In this document: one piece after another, positions 52,809 through 60,826 of the stretch
How positions within the stretch are numbered: the stretch's first letter is position 1
Layout of the letters: each line of letters starts with the position of its first letter
Assembly: GCF_002855555.1 (NCBI RefSeq)
Contig: NZ_PKRT01000002.1
Span: 124,001-188,000, forward strand
Reading direction: 5' to 3'
DNA length: 64,000 bases
DNA from: Novosphingobium sp. TH158
GTDB taxonomy: Bacteria > Pseudomonadota > Alphaproteobacteria > Sphingomonadales > Sphingomonadaceae
Program-made: the position numbers and the translations under genes
The notes under the pieces: generated by a model
Seen by the model: only the letters and a program-made list of their open reading frames with translations
Database searches by the model: none
Told to the model about the DNA's origin: nothing

Positions 52809-54665
52809 TTATTCCGCCGGCTCCGCGACCTGTTCGAAGGTGAGGTTGAGCCCTTCCAGCTTGCCGGCCTGACGCCAGGCATCAAGCATGTCGGAGAAGG
52901 CGTAATAGCCGTGGCCCCAGGGCTCGCCGAAGATGCCGCGCTTCTTCTGCTGGTCGCCTTCGTTGTTGAAGTACGAGGGCGTACATTCGTTTGTGAACTC
53001 CGAGGTATCGACCGCGATCGAACGCAGGGTGCGGATGTAGTCTTCCTGCGCCTGGGCATCCGGCTCGATGCGCACCGCACCGCGACGCAGCGCTTCGCTG
53101 GCGATGTAGCCGATGTGGAAGCCCTGATCGATGAAGGTCTTGGAATTGCTGGCGTTCGGGCTGGCCTGGGTGAAGCCGGTGAAGAACATGTTGGGGAAGT
53201 TGTGCGCGGTCATGCCCTGGAACGTCTGGAAACCGTCGCGCCAGTAATCGTAGATCGAAAGGCCGCCTTCGCCCTCGATGGTCTTGATGCCCCAGCGGCG
53301 ATCGAGATCGTTGGTGACTTCATAGCCCGATGCCAGGATCAGGCAGTCAATCTCGTATTCCACGCCGTCGTGGACGAAGCCATTCTCGGTCAACCGTTCC
53401 AGCCCCTGCGTCTCGGCAACGTCGATCAGCTTGACGTTGTCCTGGTTGAAGCAGGGGTAGAAATCGTCGTTCGAGGCAGGACGCTTGCACAGGTAACGGT
53501 AATAGGGCTTGAGTGCTTCGGCTGTGGCCGGATCCTTGACGATGTCGCAGCGGGCGCGCAGGCGCTCCATCACGCGATAGTCCATCATCTCGCGGCGGGC
53601 CTGGAATTCCTCCATGGAGATTTCCGGCCAGCCTTCGGCTTCCAGTTCAGCGTTCACATTCTTGCTGATTTCGGTCCAGATGTCCTCGACAAGGTCGGGA
53701 TCGCCCGGACGCAGGTATTCCATGGCCGCTTCGTGGAAGTTGCGGATGCGCTTTTCCTGCCAGCCGGGTTCCTGGCTGTTGTACCAGTCGGGATCGATCG
53801 GGCGGTTGTTGCGCTCGTCGATGGTCGAGGGGGTGCGCTGGATGACGTAGGTCTGCTTGGCGTACTTGGCGAGATAGGGGACAACCTGCACGGCCGTGGC
53901 GCCGGTGCCGATGATCGCCACCTTCTTGTCGGCCAGCTTGGTCAGCGCCGGATTGCGCCATTCGCCGCCGGTGTAGTCATAGTCCCAGCGGGCGGTGTGG
54001 AAGATCTTGCCCTTGAACTGGTCGATGCCGGGGATGCCTGGCAGCTTGGGCTTGTTGAGCGGCCCCATGGCCAGCACCACGAAGCGGGCCTTGATGTTGT
54101 CCCCGCGGTTGGTGCCGACATGCCAGCGGTTGATTTCGGGGTCCCACTTCAGCGATTCGATCAGCGTGTGGAACAGTCCGTGTTCGCGCAGGCCGAAGGT
54201 ATCGGCGATGATCTGGCAGTGATCGTAGATTTCATAGCCATCGGCGAACTTCTTCGACGGCATGTAGTTGGTTTCTTCGAGCAGCGGCATGTAGACCAGG
54301 CTGTCATTGTCGCACTGGATGCCGGGGTAGCGGTTCCAGTACCAGGTGCCGCCGAAATTGCCGCCGTGGTCGACGTTGTAGAAGTTGGTGATGCCCGCCT
54401 TCTTGAGCTGGTGAGCCACCATCATGCCGCAATAGCCCGCGCCCAGGATTACGCAGTCCGTTTCGCCGGTGATCGGGTCACGCGGGGCGACGGGCGTATA
54501 GGGATCGACCTCGTAGATGTCCTTCCACTTGCCGCTGGCCGGAATGTACTGGTCGTTGTGGTCCTTCTTGATGCGACGATCGCGCTCGACCAGGTACTTG
54601 GCATGGATCGCCGCCTTCTGTTCAGGCGTGACTTCGGGGCAGACGGTGGGATTGTAGATCGACAT
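52809..54665 (-). CDS. Type I Baeyer-Villiger (flavin) monooxygenase
   Basis: A 618-residue FAD/NADPH enzyme that inserts oxygen beside a ketone to give an ester or lactone. The FAD Rossmann motif GAGYCG is at residues 75-80 and GGTWYWNRYPGIQCD follows at 105-119. The type I fingerprint FxGxxxHxxxW(D) is intact at 217-228 (FKGKIFHTARWD). The NADPH Rossmann motif GTGATA is at 253-258. A 70-residue N-terminal extension precedes the first fold, as in enzymes for bulky or cyclic ketones. ATG 54665 has GGAGGA before it. It heads an operon with Rieske copy 2 and has an FNR-like box 74 bases upstream. Confidence 0.92.
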   Translation of the reverse strand: MSIYNPTVCPEVTPEQKAAIHAKYLVERDRRIKKDHNDQYIPASGKWKDIYEVDPYTPVAPRDPITGETDCVILGAGYCGMMVAHQLKKAGITNFYNVDHGGNFGGTWYWNRYPGIQCDNDSLVYMPLLEETNYMPSKKFADGYEIYDHCQIIADTFGLREHGLFHTLIESLKWDPEINRWHVGTNRGDNIKARFVVLAMGPLNKPKLPGIPGIDQFKGKIFHTARWDYDYTGGEWRNPALTKLADKKVAIIGTGATAVQVVPYLAKYAKQTYVIQRTPSTIDERNNRPIDPDWYNSQEPGWQEKRIRNFHEAAMEYLRPGDPDLVEDIWTEISKNVNAELEAEGWPEISMEEFQARREMMDYRVMERLRARCDIVKDPATAEALKPYYRYLCKRPASNDDFYPCFNQDNVKLIDVAETQGLERLTENGFVHDGVEYEIDCLILASGYEVTNDLDRRWGIKTIEGEGGLSIYDYWRDGFQTFQGMTAHNFPNMFFTGFTQASPNASNSKTFIDQGFHIGYIASEALRRGAVRIEPDAQAQEDYIRTLRSIAVDTSEFTNECTPSYFNNEGDQQKKRGIFGEPWGHGYYAFSDMLDAWRQAGKLEGLNLTFEQVAEPAE

Positions 54666-54738
54666 GGCATCCTCCGGCGTTTGAACGCTAATCAACAGTT
54701 CTGTTGATTATGGCTAGCGAGTCGCAGCCCGCCCATCC

Positions 54739-54752
54739 TTGACGTGAATCAA
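54739..54752. promoter_or_regulatory. FNR-like box upstream of the Baeyer-Villiger monooxygenase gene
   Basis: TTGAC-GTGA-ATCAA (plus strand) or TTGAT-TCAC-GTCAA (minus strand), 9 of 10 consensus positions, 74 bases before the monooxygenase start. It abuts the T-tract of the terminator at 54755-54778, so part of the match may be shared with that tract. Confidence 0.55.
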
Positions 54753-54754
54753 AA

Positions 54755-54778
54755 GGGGCGCCGGTTGACCGGCGCCCC
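54755..54778 (-). terminator. Terminator of Rieske copy 3
   Basis: GGGGCGCCGG (54755-54764) pairs perfectly with CCGGCGCCCC (54769-54778) around a TTGA loop. On the minus strand it is followed by TTTT. It lies 23 bases after the stop of the Rieske gene at 54802. Confidence 0.75.
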
Positions 54779-54801
54779 CTTCAAGCTGTCCCAAAGACCG
54801 C

Positions 54802-56196
54802 TCATTTGAGTGGTTCGGGTGCTCCGGTGCCCATGTAGCGCGCCAGGTTGCGGTGCAGGCTGGTGACTGCGCCTTCGTTCTTCGGATTGGGGATATTGCC
54901 GCGGAAAGCGACGTTCTTCATGCCTTGCTGCACAGCCGCCATGTTCGAGAAATCCTGCTGCAAGACGTGCGGGAACTGGACGGGCTCAAGATAGCCCCAC
55001 TGCGTTTCGGGTGCACCGCCCTCGGGGTAGAGTTCATAAACGGCGACCTCGAAATAGCACTTGTCCGGATCGAAACCGTAAGGGCGGGCCTGGTAGCAGA
55101 GCATGTTGTTGACCGCGTGGCCGATCTGCTGGTTCGGGAAAATCTGCCAGGACGTGCCGCTCGCGCCGGTGTGCGAGGAATCGACCGCCGGCCAGACGAC
55201 ACCACGCTCGGCGTCGATACGGCGGGCGGTTTCCAGCCAGTACTTGAGCACCTCTTCGGGCGGAGTGCCTTCAGGCAGGGCATCGGGCAGCGTCTGCGCG
55301 ACTTCGTAGAGGGTCTGGGTGGTGTTGGTGTTCACGCCTTCCCAGGTGAACTTCTGGAGCTCGGCGGTAGCCACACGCGGATCGCCGGTTCCCAGCCGCA
55401 GCTTGCCCTTGTTCTCGCCAAGCGTCGGATCGGCATCCTTGGGCACGTCATAGCCGATGTGGCTGTGCTTGCCCTGCTGGCGACCCCAGCCGGTGAAATC
55501 GCCGAAAGCCATGAATTCGGGGTGGGTGCCGGCGACGTGGTAAGTCTCGTTGAAGGCTTCGAGCGCCACCTTCCAGTTGCAGTCGAACACCGTCCAGTAG
55601 CGCCAGCGCGGGCGCATGTTCTGAAGCTGGAAAGGGTCGAGCATGGTCGCGGCAGGCTCAAGGTAATCGCGCAGTGGCTCGGCCTGGGGATCGAGGTTGA
55701 TCCAGACCCAGCCCCCCCAGGTATCCACCTTGAATTCACCCAGGCGCGTATTGGCATCGTTCAGCGCCCCGCCCCATTCCTCCTTCTGCTGGATGTAGGA
55801 ACAGACGCCCGCGTTTTCGCCGGTTACGTCGAAAGTCCAGGCGTGGAAGCCGCAGACAAAGTTGGCGCGCTTGCCATGGGCATTGCGCTGTCCCTTGGGT
55901 GTATCGACCAGACGGCGGCCACGATGCGTGCAGACATTGGCGAAGGCCTTGATCGCGCCCGGCCCCTCACCTTCCTTGGCACGGACGATCAGGACCGAGT
56001 CGGTGAGGATGTCATAGGTGATGAAGTTGCCAACTTCGGGAATATCTTCCAGCCGGCCCGCCTGAAGCCAGCACTTGCGCCACAGCTTGTCCTGCTCGGC
56101 CCGCGCATATTCGGGGCTGATATAGGCTTCCACGCCGTGCCGTTCGGCGGGCAGGACATCGGCAGACCGGTCGATGAATTTGGTGATCTCGTTCAT
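54802..56196 (-). CDS. Rieske non-haem iron oxygenase, alpha subunit (copy 3)
   Basis: A 464-residue oxygenase and probable paralogue of copy 2. The Rieske ligands are Cys89/His91 (NVCTHRGRRL) and Cys115/His118 (VCGFHAW), 23 residues apart. The iron-binding motif is EAFNETYHVAGTHPE, again with Glu before Tyr-His. The C-terminal half has the ARPYGFDPDKCYFEV beta-sheet strand of the catalytic domain. It is a single-gene unit: AGGAGG before ATG 56196, a terminator after it and a FixK-type site 59 bases upstream. Electron-transfer partners must be encoded elsewhere. Confidence 0.92.
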   Translation of the reverse strand: MNEITKFIDRSADVLPAERHGVEAYISPEYARAEQDKLWRKCWLQAGRLEDIPEVGNFITYDILTDSVLIVRAKEGEGPGAIKAFANVCTHRGRRLVDTPKGQRNAHGKRANFVCGFHAWTFDVTGENAGVCSYIQQKEEWGGALNDANTRLGEFKVDTWGGWVWINLDPQAEPLRDYLEPAATMLDPFQLQNMRPRWRYWTVFDCNWKVALEAFNETYHVAGTHPEFMAFGDFTGWGRQQGKHSHIGYDVPKDADPTLGENKGKLRLGTGDPRVATAELQKFTWEGVNTNTTQTLYEVAQTLPDALPEGTPPEEVLKYWLETARRIDAERGVVWPAVDSSHTGASGTSWQIFPNQQIGHAVNNMLCYQARPYGFDPDKCYFEVAVYELYPEGGAPETQWGYLEPVQFPHVLQQDFSNMAAVQQGMKNVAFRGNIPNPKNEGAVTSLHRNLARYMGTGAPEPLK

Positions 56197-56254
56197 GGCA
56201 CCCTCCTGATGCGTGATTTTCCGCGATCATGACGGTTGCCGCGCAATGGTTGCT

Positions 56255-56268
56255 TTGACCGGGCGCAA
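56255..56268. promoter_or_regulatory. FixK-type site upstream of Rieske copy 3
   Basis: On the minus strand TTGC-GCCCGG-TCAA, fitting TTG(A/C)-N6-(T/G)CAA but only 7 of 10 positions of the FNR consensus. It is 59 bases before ATG 56196. Confidence 0.35.
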
Positions 56269-56277
56269 AACAAGCGA

Positions 56278-56309
56278 AGGGCGCGCATCGCTTCCGCGAT
56301 ACGCGCCCT
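56278..56309 (-). terminator. Terminator of the OmpW gene
   Basis: AGGGCGCG (56278-56285) and ATCGC (56287-56291) pair with GCGAT (56296-56300) and CGCGCCCT (56302-56309), 13 pairs with one mismatch and a TTCC loop. On the minus strand a TTGTTTT stretch follows. It lies 46 bases after the OmpW stop. Confidence 0.65.
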
Positions 56310-56354
56310 CCTGTACGAGCCGGGAATGTCCCCCTGCCCGGCCCGAACACCGGA

Positions 56355-57029
56355 TCAGAAGCGGAAGGTTACACCGCCGCTGAGAACCCACGGGTCAAGC
56401 TTGTGCTTGGCGCTGAGCACTTCGGTAGCACCAGCATAGAAGTGCGAGCGCGGACGGACGAAGTACTTCTTGGCGTCAAGGCTGATGCCCATGCCGCTGT
56501 CGTTGACCGCGATGTCCACGCCGCCCTGCAGCACGAAGCCGAAGGTGTTGTCGAGCTTGGCGCTGGTCACGGTTGCAGGCAGGCTGGAACCCGGCTTTTC
56601 GCCGAAGATGAAGAAGTTGGTCACGCCAGCGCCGACATAGGGCTTGAACGCGCCGGCCGGCAGGTGGGCCTTCAGGGTCACCGTGGCGGGCAGGATCAGG
56701 ACGTGATCCATCGCGTTCGACAGCGACGGCGTGCCGGTGACCGAAACGTGATGCTGGGTGAAGCAGCAGATCGTCTCGATCGAGAAGTTCGGGGTGGCGA
56801 AATATTCGACGGCGAGCGTCGGCACGACATTGTCGTTCGCCTGTGTGTCGTTGGTGGCGTTGAGCACACCCGCGTTGATTACCGGAGCGCCGGTGTCGAT
56901 CTTGGCATCGGGCAGCACGCCGGTCGCCAGGATCTTGACCTGCCACTTGCCCTGGGCATCGCCGGCCTGGGCCGGGGCGCTGACGGCTGCAGCCGCAAGC
57001 AGGGCGGCGGTGATCGCGATCTTCTTCAT
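56355..57029 (-). CDS. OmpW family outer-membrane protein
   Basis: A 224-residue eight-stranded beta-barrel porin precursor with a signal peptide (1-22, APAQA). The mature part begins WQVKILATGVLPD, continues with VEYFATPNFSIET and KPYVGAGVTNFFIF, and ends with Phe after alternating residues (SGGVTFRF), the OmpW pattern. Relatives such as AlkL import hydrophobic substrates, which would suit the oxygenase island. ATG 57029 has GAGGG before it; ATG 57041 is an alternative. It is divergent from ccoN and has a FixK-type site 112 bases upstream. Confidence 0.9.
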   Translation of the reverse strand: MKKIAITAALLAAAAVSAPAQAGDAQGKWQVKILATGVLPDAKIDTGAPVINAGVLNATNDTQANDNVVPTLAVEYFATPNFSIETICCFTQHHVSVTGTPSLSNAMDHVLILPATVTLKAHLPAGAFKPYVGAGVTNFFIFGEKPGSSLPATVTSAKLDNTFGFVLQGGVDIAVNDSGMGISLDAKKYFVRPRSHFYAGATEVLSAKHKLDPWVLSGGVTFRF

Positions 57030-57140
57030 GGTTTCCCTCATTGTTCGCCGCCCTCCCGCCCCATGCGGGATTTGCGCGGCGTCGGGGGCGTCATTCGGCC
57101 GCTTCGACAGCCAAGGCATTGACCGGGATCAGGTCTTTTC

Positions 57141-57154
57141 TTGATCGAGCGCAA
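57141..57154. promoter_or_regulatory. FixK-type site in the ompW-ccoN gap
   Basis: On the minus strand TTGC-GCTCGA-TCAA, fitting TTG(A/C)-N6-(T/G)CAA and 8 of 10 FNR positions. It is 112 bases before the OmpW start and 152 bases before ccoN. Confidence 0.4.
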
Positions 57155-57196
57155 AATCGCGGCGGACTGCGAAATATTCTCACTCGCGCTAGCAAT

Positions 57197-57210
57197 TTGA
57201 TCCGGGTCAA
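57197..57210. promoter_or_regulatory. FNR box of the cbb3 oxidase operon
   Basis: TTGAT-CCGG-GTCAA, 9 of 10 positions of the FNR/FixK consensus, 96 bases before the ccoN start. FNR or FixK control of ccoNOQP is well established in alphaproteobacteria. Confidence 0.75.
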
Positions 57211-57305
57211 TGAGCCCCGCCGAAGGCAGGCGCAGGGGCGGTAATGCCGTTGGAAGGGCTGGGTTCAGGCTTTCTGCGGCGTTCAGACACTATGAGGGAA
57301 GGCTC

Positions 57306-58949
57306 ATGGAACGCGTACTTTCGCGCGCCGGCATTTGGCTGGTCGTGCTGTTTCTTGCTATCGTCGCAACTGCCGCTGCCGCGGACTGGGGCTTTGCCGT
57401 CCATATGGGCATCGCATCGCTCGCCGCGCTGATCGGTCTTGTCGTCGCCCTGCGGAGCGGAGACTACTCCGGCAATCCGCCCGCTGCGGAAGATCGCGGC
57501 AAATATTATGACGACGTCATTCGCTGGGGGGTTATCGCCACGGTGTTCTGGGGCATGGCGGGCTTTGCCGCCGGGCTCTTCATCGCGCTGCAACTGGCCT
57601 TCCCGGTCCTCAACCTCGACCTCGAATGGACGACGTTCGGGCGCCTGAGGCCGTTGCATACCTCGGCCGTGATCTTCGCTTTCGGAGGCAACGCGCTGAT
57701 CGCCACGTCATTCTACGTGGTCCAGCGCACTTGCCGGGCGAGGTTGGCCTTCCCCGGCCTCGCCCGTTTCGTTTTCTGGGGCTACCAGCTGTTCATCGTG
57801 CTGGCCGCGACTGGCTACCTTCTGGGCATCACCCAGGGCAAGGAATATGCCGAGCCCGAATGGTACGTCGACCTCTGGCTGACGATCGTCTGGGTGGCTT
57901 ACCTGGTGGTCTTCGTCGGCACTCTGGCGCGCCGCGCGGAACCGCACATCTACGTGGCCAACTGGTTCTACCTGTCGTTCATCATCACGGTTGCCATGCT
58001 GCACCTGGTGAACAACGTGAACCTGCCGGTCAGCATCGTCGGCTCGAAAAGCTATCCGCTGTGGTCGGGCGTGCAGGGCGCGCTGGTGCAGTGGTGGTAC
58101 GGCCATAACGCCGTGGGCTTCTTCCTGACCGCCGGCTTCCTGGCCATGATGTACTACTTCGTGCCCAAGCAGGCCGAACGTCCGGTCTATTCCTACCGGC
58201 TTTCGATCATCCACTTCTGGGCGCTGATCTTCCTCTACATCTGGGCTGGTCCGCACCACCTGCTCTACACGGCTCTGCCCGACTGGGCGCAGACGCTGGG
58301 CATGGTCTTCTCGATCATGCTGTGGATGCCCAGCTGGGGCGGCATGATCAACGGCCTGATGACGCTGAATGGCGCCTGGGACAAGATCCGCACCGACCCG
58401 ATCATCCGCATGTTCGTGATGAGCCTTGCCTTCTACGGCATGAGCACCTTCGAAGGCCCGATGATGTCGATCCGCTCGGTTAATGCGCTGTCGCACTACA
58501 CCGACTGGACGATCGGCCACGTGCACTCCGGTGCGCTCGGCTGGAACGGCATGGTCACCTTCGCCACGCTCTACTACCTCGTCCCGCGCCTGTGGAACCG
58601 CGAGCGGCTTTACTCGCTGCGCATGGTCAACTGGCACTTCTGGCTCTCCACCGTGGGCATCGTGTTCTACGCCGCCTCGATGTGGGTTGCAGGTATCACC
58701 CAGGGTCTGATGTGGCGTGAATACGGGGTCGACGGCTACCTGGTGAACTCCTTCGCCGAAACGGTTGCCGCCCTCCACCCGATGTTCCTGCTGCGTGCAT
58801 TCGGTGGCCTGCTCTACCTCGCCGGTGCCGTGATCATGGTCATCAACGTCTGGCAGACGATCGCCGGCAAGCTTCGCGTCGAAGCCCCGATGGACGATGC
58901 CAAGTTCGATGCCAGCCGTGACCACCCGCTGCCTGCAGCCGCCGCCTAA
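57306..58949 (+). CDS. ccoN: cbb3-type cytochrome c oxidase subunit I
   Basis: The 547-residue catalytic subunit of the high-affinity haem-copper oxidase, with 12 or more membrane helices. The His ligands of the haems and CuB are seen in [12 protein letters not shown] (haem b), [12 protein letters not shown] (CuB His and active-site Tyr region), AGPHHLLYT (CuB His pair) and [13 protein letters not shown] (haem b/b3). It reduces O2 and pumps protons at low oxygen. ATG 57306 has GAGGGAAGG before it; the upstream extension of the frame is not coding. An FNR box precedes it. Confidence 0.97.
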   Translation: MERVLSRAGIWLVVLFLAIVATAAAADWGFAVHMGIASLAALIGLVVALRSGDYSGNPPAAEDRGKYYDDVIRWGVIATVFWGMAGFAAGLFIALQLAFPVLNLDLEWTTFGRLRPLHTSAVIFAFGGNALIATSFYVVQRTCRARLAFPGLARFVFWGYQLFIVLAATGYLLGITQGKEYAEPEWYVDLWLTIVWVAYLVVFVGTLARRAEPHIYVANWFYLSFIITVAMLHLVNNVNLPVSIVGSKSYPLWSGVQGALVQWWYGHNAVGFFLTAGFLAMMYYFVPKQAERPVYSYRLSIIHFWALIFLYIWAGPHHLLYTALPDWAQTLGMVFSIMLWMPSWGGMINGLMTLNGAWDKIRTDPIIRMFVMSLAFYGMSTFEGPMMSIRSVNALSHYTDWTIGHVHSGALGWNGMVTFATLYYLVPRLWNRERLYSLRMVNWHFWLSTVGIVFYAASMWVAGITQGLMWREYGVDGYLVNSFAETVAALHPMFLLRAFGGLLYLAGAVIMVINVWQTIAGKLRVEAPMDDAKFDASRDHPLPAAAA

Positions 58950-58963
58950 GGGAAAAACGAACC

Positions 58964-59722
58964 ATGTCTGCAAACGCAAAGGACGTCTTCTCCGGCCACA
59001 AGAAGCTGGAGCGCAACATCACACTGCTTGGCGTATGCGCCTTCCTGGCAGTGACCGTCGGCGGCATCGTGGAAATCGCCCCGCTGTTCTGGATCGATAA
59101 CACGATCGAAAAGGTGGAGGGCGTCCGTCCCTACACCCCGCTGGAACAGGCCGGGCGCGATATCTACGTGCGCGAAGGGTGCTACGTCTGCCACAGCCAG
59201 ATGATCCGTCCGTTCCGTGACGAGGTCGAACGCTATGGCCACTACAGCCTCGCCGCGGAATCGATGTACGATCATCCGTTCCAGTGGGGCTCCAAGCGCA
59301 CCGGTCCCGATCTGGCGCGTGTCGGCGGTCGCTATTCCGACCAGTGGCACGTCGATCACCTCAAGGACCCGCGCTCGGTGGTGCCGGAATCGATCATGCC
59401 GCCCTACGCCTTCCTCGCCAAGCGCGACCTGAAGGCGGGTGACATGTCGGCCGATCTGACTGCACTCAGCAATGTCGGCGTGCCCTATACCAAGGACCAG
59501 ATCGCCAAGGCGAACGAGGATCTTGTCGGCCAGGCCGACCCGCTGAATGCGGGCGATGTCGCCAAGCGCTACCCCAAGGTACAGGTCCGTGACTTCGACG
59601 GCGACCCCTCGCGTCTCACCGAAATGGACGCGCTGATCGCCTACCTCCAGGTGCTCGGCACCATGGTCGACGTCAACGCGGTCTCCGCCCAGGAAGATCT
59701 CGCCAAGGAGAAGGGCCGGTGA
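58964..59722 (+). CDS. ccoO: cbb3-type cytochrome c oxidase subunit II
   Basis: A 252-residue mono-haem cytochrome c subunit with one N-terminal membrane anchor (about 19-40). The haem-binding CxxCH is [14 protein letters not shown] and the distal Met ligand is probably in SIMPPYAFL. It passes electrons towards CcoN. It begins 14 bases after ccoN and overlaps ccoQ by four bases (GTGA). Confidence 0.97.
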   Translation: MSANAKDVFSGHKKLERNITLLGVCAFLAVTVGGIVEIAPLFWIDNTIEKVEGVRPYTPLEQAGRDIYVREGCYVCHSQMIRPFRDEVERYGHYSLAAESMYDHPFQWGSKRTGPDLARVGGRYSDQWHVDHLKDPRSVVPESIMPPYAFLAKRDLKAGDMSADLTALSNVGVPYTKDQIAKANEDLVGQADPLNAGDVAKRYPKVQVRDFDGDPSRLTEMDALIAYLQVLGTMVDVNAVSAQEDLAKEKGR

Positions 59723-59892
59723 TCTCTCCGCACTCGACATATGAAACCCTGCGCCAGCTGGCAGACAGCTGGGGCTTGCTCGCCATGGTGGTGACCTTCA
59801 CGGTCTTCGCGCTGTGGCCCTTCCGTCCCGGCGCGAGCCAACGCAACCACGACGCCGCGATGAGCATCTTCAAGGAAGACGACAATGGCTGA
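59719..59892 (+). CDS. ccoQ: cbb3-type oxidase small subunit CcoQ
   Basis: A 57-residue single-helix membrane protein that stabilises the oxidase complex. It starts at GTG 59719, overlapping the ccoO stop, with AAGGAGAAGG just upstream, and reads [19 protein letters not shown] into a helix, then FALWPFRPG, the typical CcoQ/FixQ ending of the helix. It overlaps the ccoP start by eight bases. Position and sequence together make the assignment firm despite the short length. Confidence 0.92.
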   Translation: MISPHSTYETLRQLADSWGLLAMVVTFTVFALWPFRPGASQRNHDAAMSIFKEDDNG

Positions 59893-60820
59893 ACAGCGCA
59901 TCGATGAAGCCACCGGCACGGCAACTGTCGGTCACGAATGGGATGGCATCGAAGAGCTCAACACCCCGCTGCCGCGCTGGTGGGTGCTGACCTTCTACGC
60001 CTCGATCCTGTTCTCGATTGCCTATGTGGTGGTCTATCCGGCCATTCCCCTGCTGTCGAAGGGCACCGAGGGCCTGTGGGGCTGGACCAGCCGCGGGCAG
60101 CTCGCCGCCGAGAAGACGGCAGGCGACGCGATCCACGCCAAGGTCCGCGCCGAACTGGCCAACGTGCCGATTGAGGAACTGCAGTCCAAGCCTGAACTGA
60201 TGGCGGCAGCCGTCGCGGGCGGCAAGGCGGCCTTCCGTGTCAACTGCGTGCAGTGCCATGGTGCGCTGGGCGCCGGCAGCAAGGGCTACCCGAACCTCAA
60301 CGACGACGACTGGCTGTGGGGCGGTGACCTGAAGGCCATCGAAACCACCCTGATCCACGGCATCCGTTCGCCGGACGACAGCGCCACGCGGATGAGCCTG
60401 ATGCCGAACTTCGGCAAGGACGGCATCCTGACTTCCGCGCAGGTCAGCGACGTTGCCAACCACGTGCTTTCGCTTTCGGGCAAGGCCGGGGCGACCGGCA
60501 GCGGTGCGGCCCTGTTCGCCGCCAACTGCGCCACCTGCCACGGTGCCGACGGCAAGGGCCTGCGCCAGTTCGGCGCACCGAACCTGAGCGATGCGATCTG
60601 GCTTTACGGCGGCAAGAAGTCCGACGTGGTCGCCAGCATCAATGTCGCCCATGCAGGTGCGATGCCGGCTTGGGGCAAGCGGCTTGATCCGGTAACGATC
60701 AAGATGCTGGCTGCTTATGTCCACTCGCTCGGAGGCGGCGAGAAGTTCGCCCCCGCCCCCGCCCCTGCCCAACCGGCTGCCGCTGCGGCTGCCGGCGCTC
60801 CCCAGGGGCAAACAAGGTAA
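59885..60820 (+). CDS. ccoP: cbb3-type cytochrome c oxidase subunit III
   Basis: A 311-residue di-haem cytochrome c subunit. WDGIEELNTPLPRWW and a membrane helix (about 38-58) lie near the N-terminus. Two CxxCH haem sites follow: NCVQCHGALGAG (about 120) and NCATCHGADGKG (about 217), with Met ligands in SLMPNFG and GAMPAWG. The C-terminal 30 residues are an Ala/Pro-rich tail. It receives electrons from soluble or membrane cytochromes. Confidence 0.97.
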   Translation: MAEQRIDEATGTATVGHEWDGIEELNTPLPRWWVLTFYASILFSIAYVVVYPAIPLLSKGTEGLWGWTSRGQLAAEKTAGDAIHAKVRAELANVPIEELQSKPELMAAAVAGGKAAFRVNCVQCHGALGAGSKGYPNLNDDDWLWGGDLKAIETTLIHGIRSPDDSATRMSLMPNFGKDGILTSAQVSDVANHVLSLSGKAGATGSGAALFAANCATCHGADGKGLRQFGAPNLSDAIWLYGGKKSDVVASINVAHAGAMPAWGKRLDPVTIKMLAAYVHSLGGGEKFAPAPAPAQPAAAAAAGAPQGQTR

Positions 60821-60826
60821 GGTATC

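Noticed and set aside
52911..54707. Long open frame antisense to the Baeyer-Villiger monooxygenase
   Set aside because: The minus-strand frame has all flavin-monooxygenase motifs, and the plus-strand product has no recognisable motif or ribosome binding site.
47629..57029. Mobile-element origin of the oxygenase island
   Set aside because: No transposase, integrase, flanking repeat or tRNA junction is visible next to it, and codon use looks like that of the neighbours, so transfer cannot be shown from this window.
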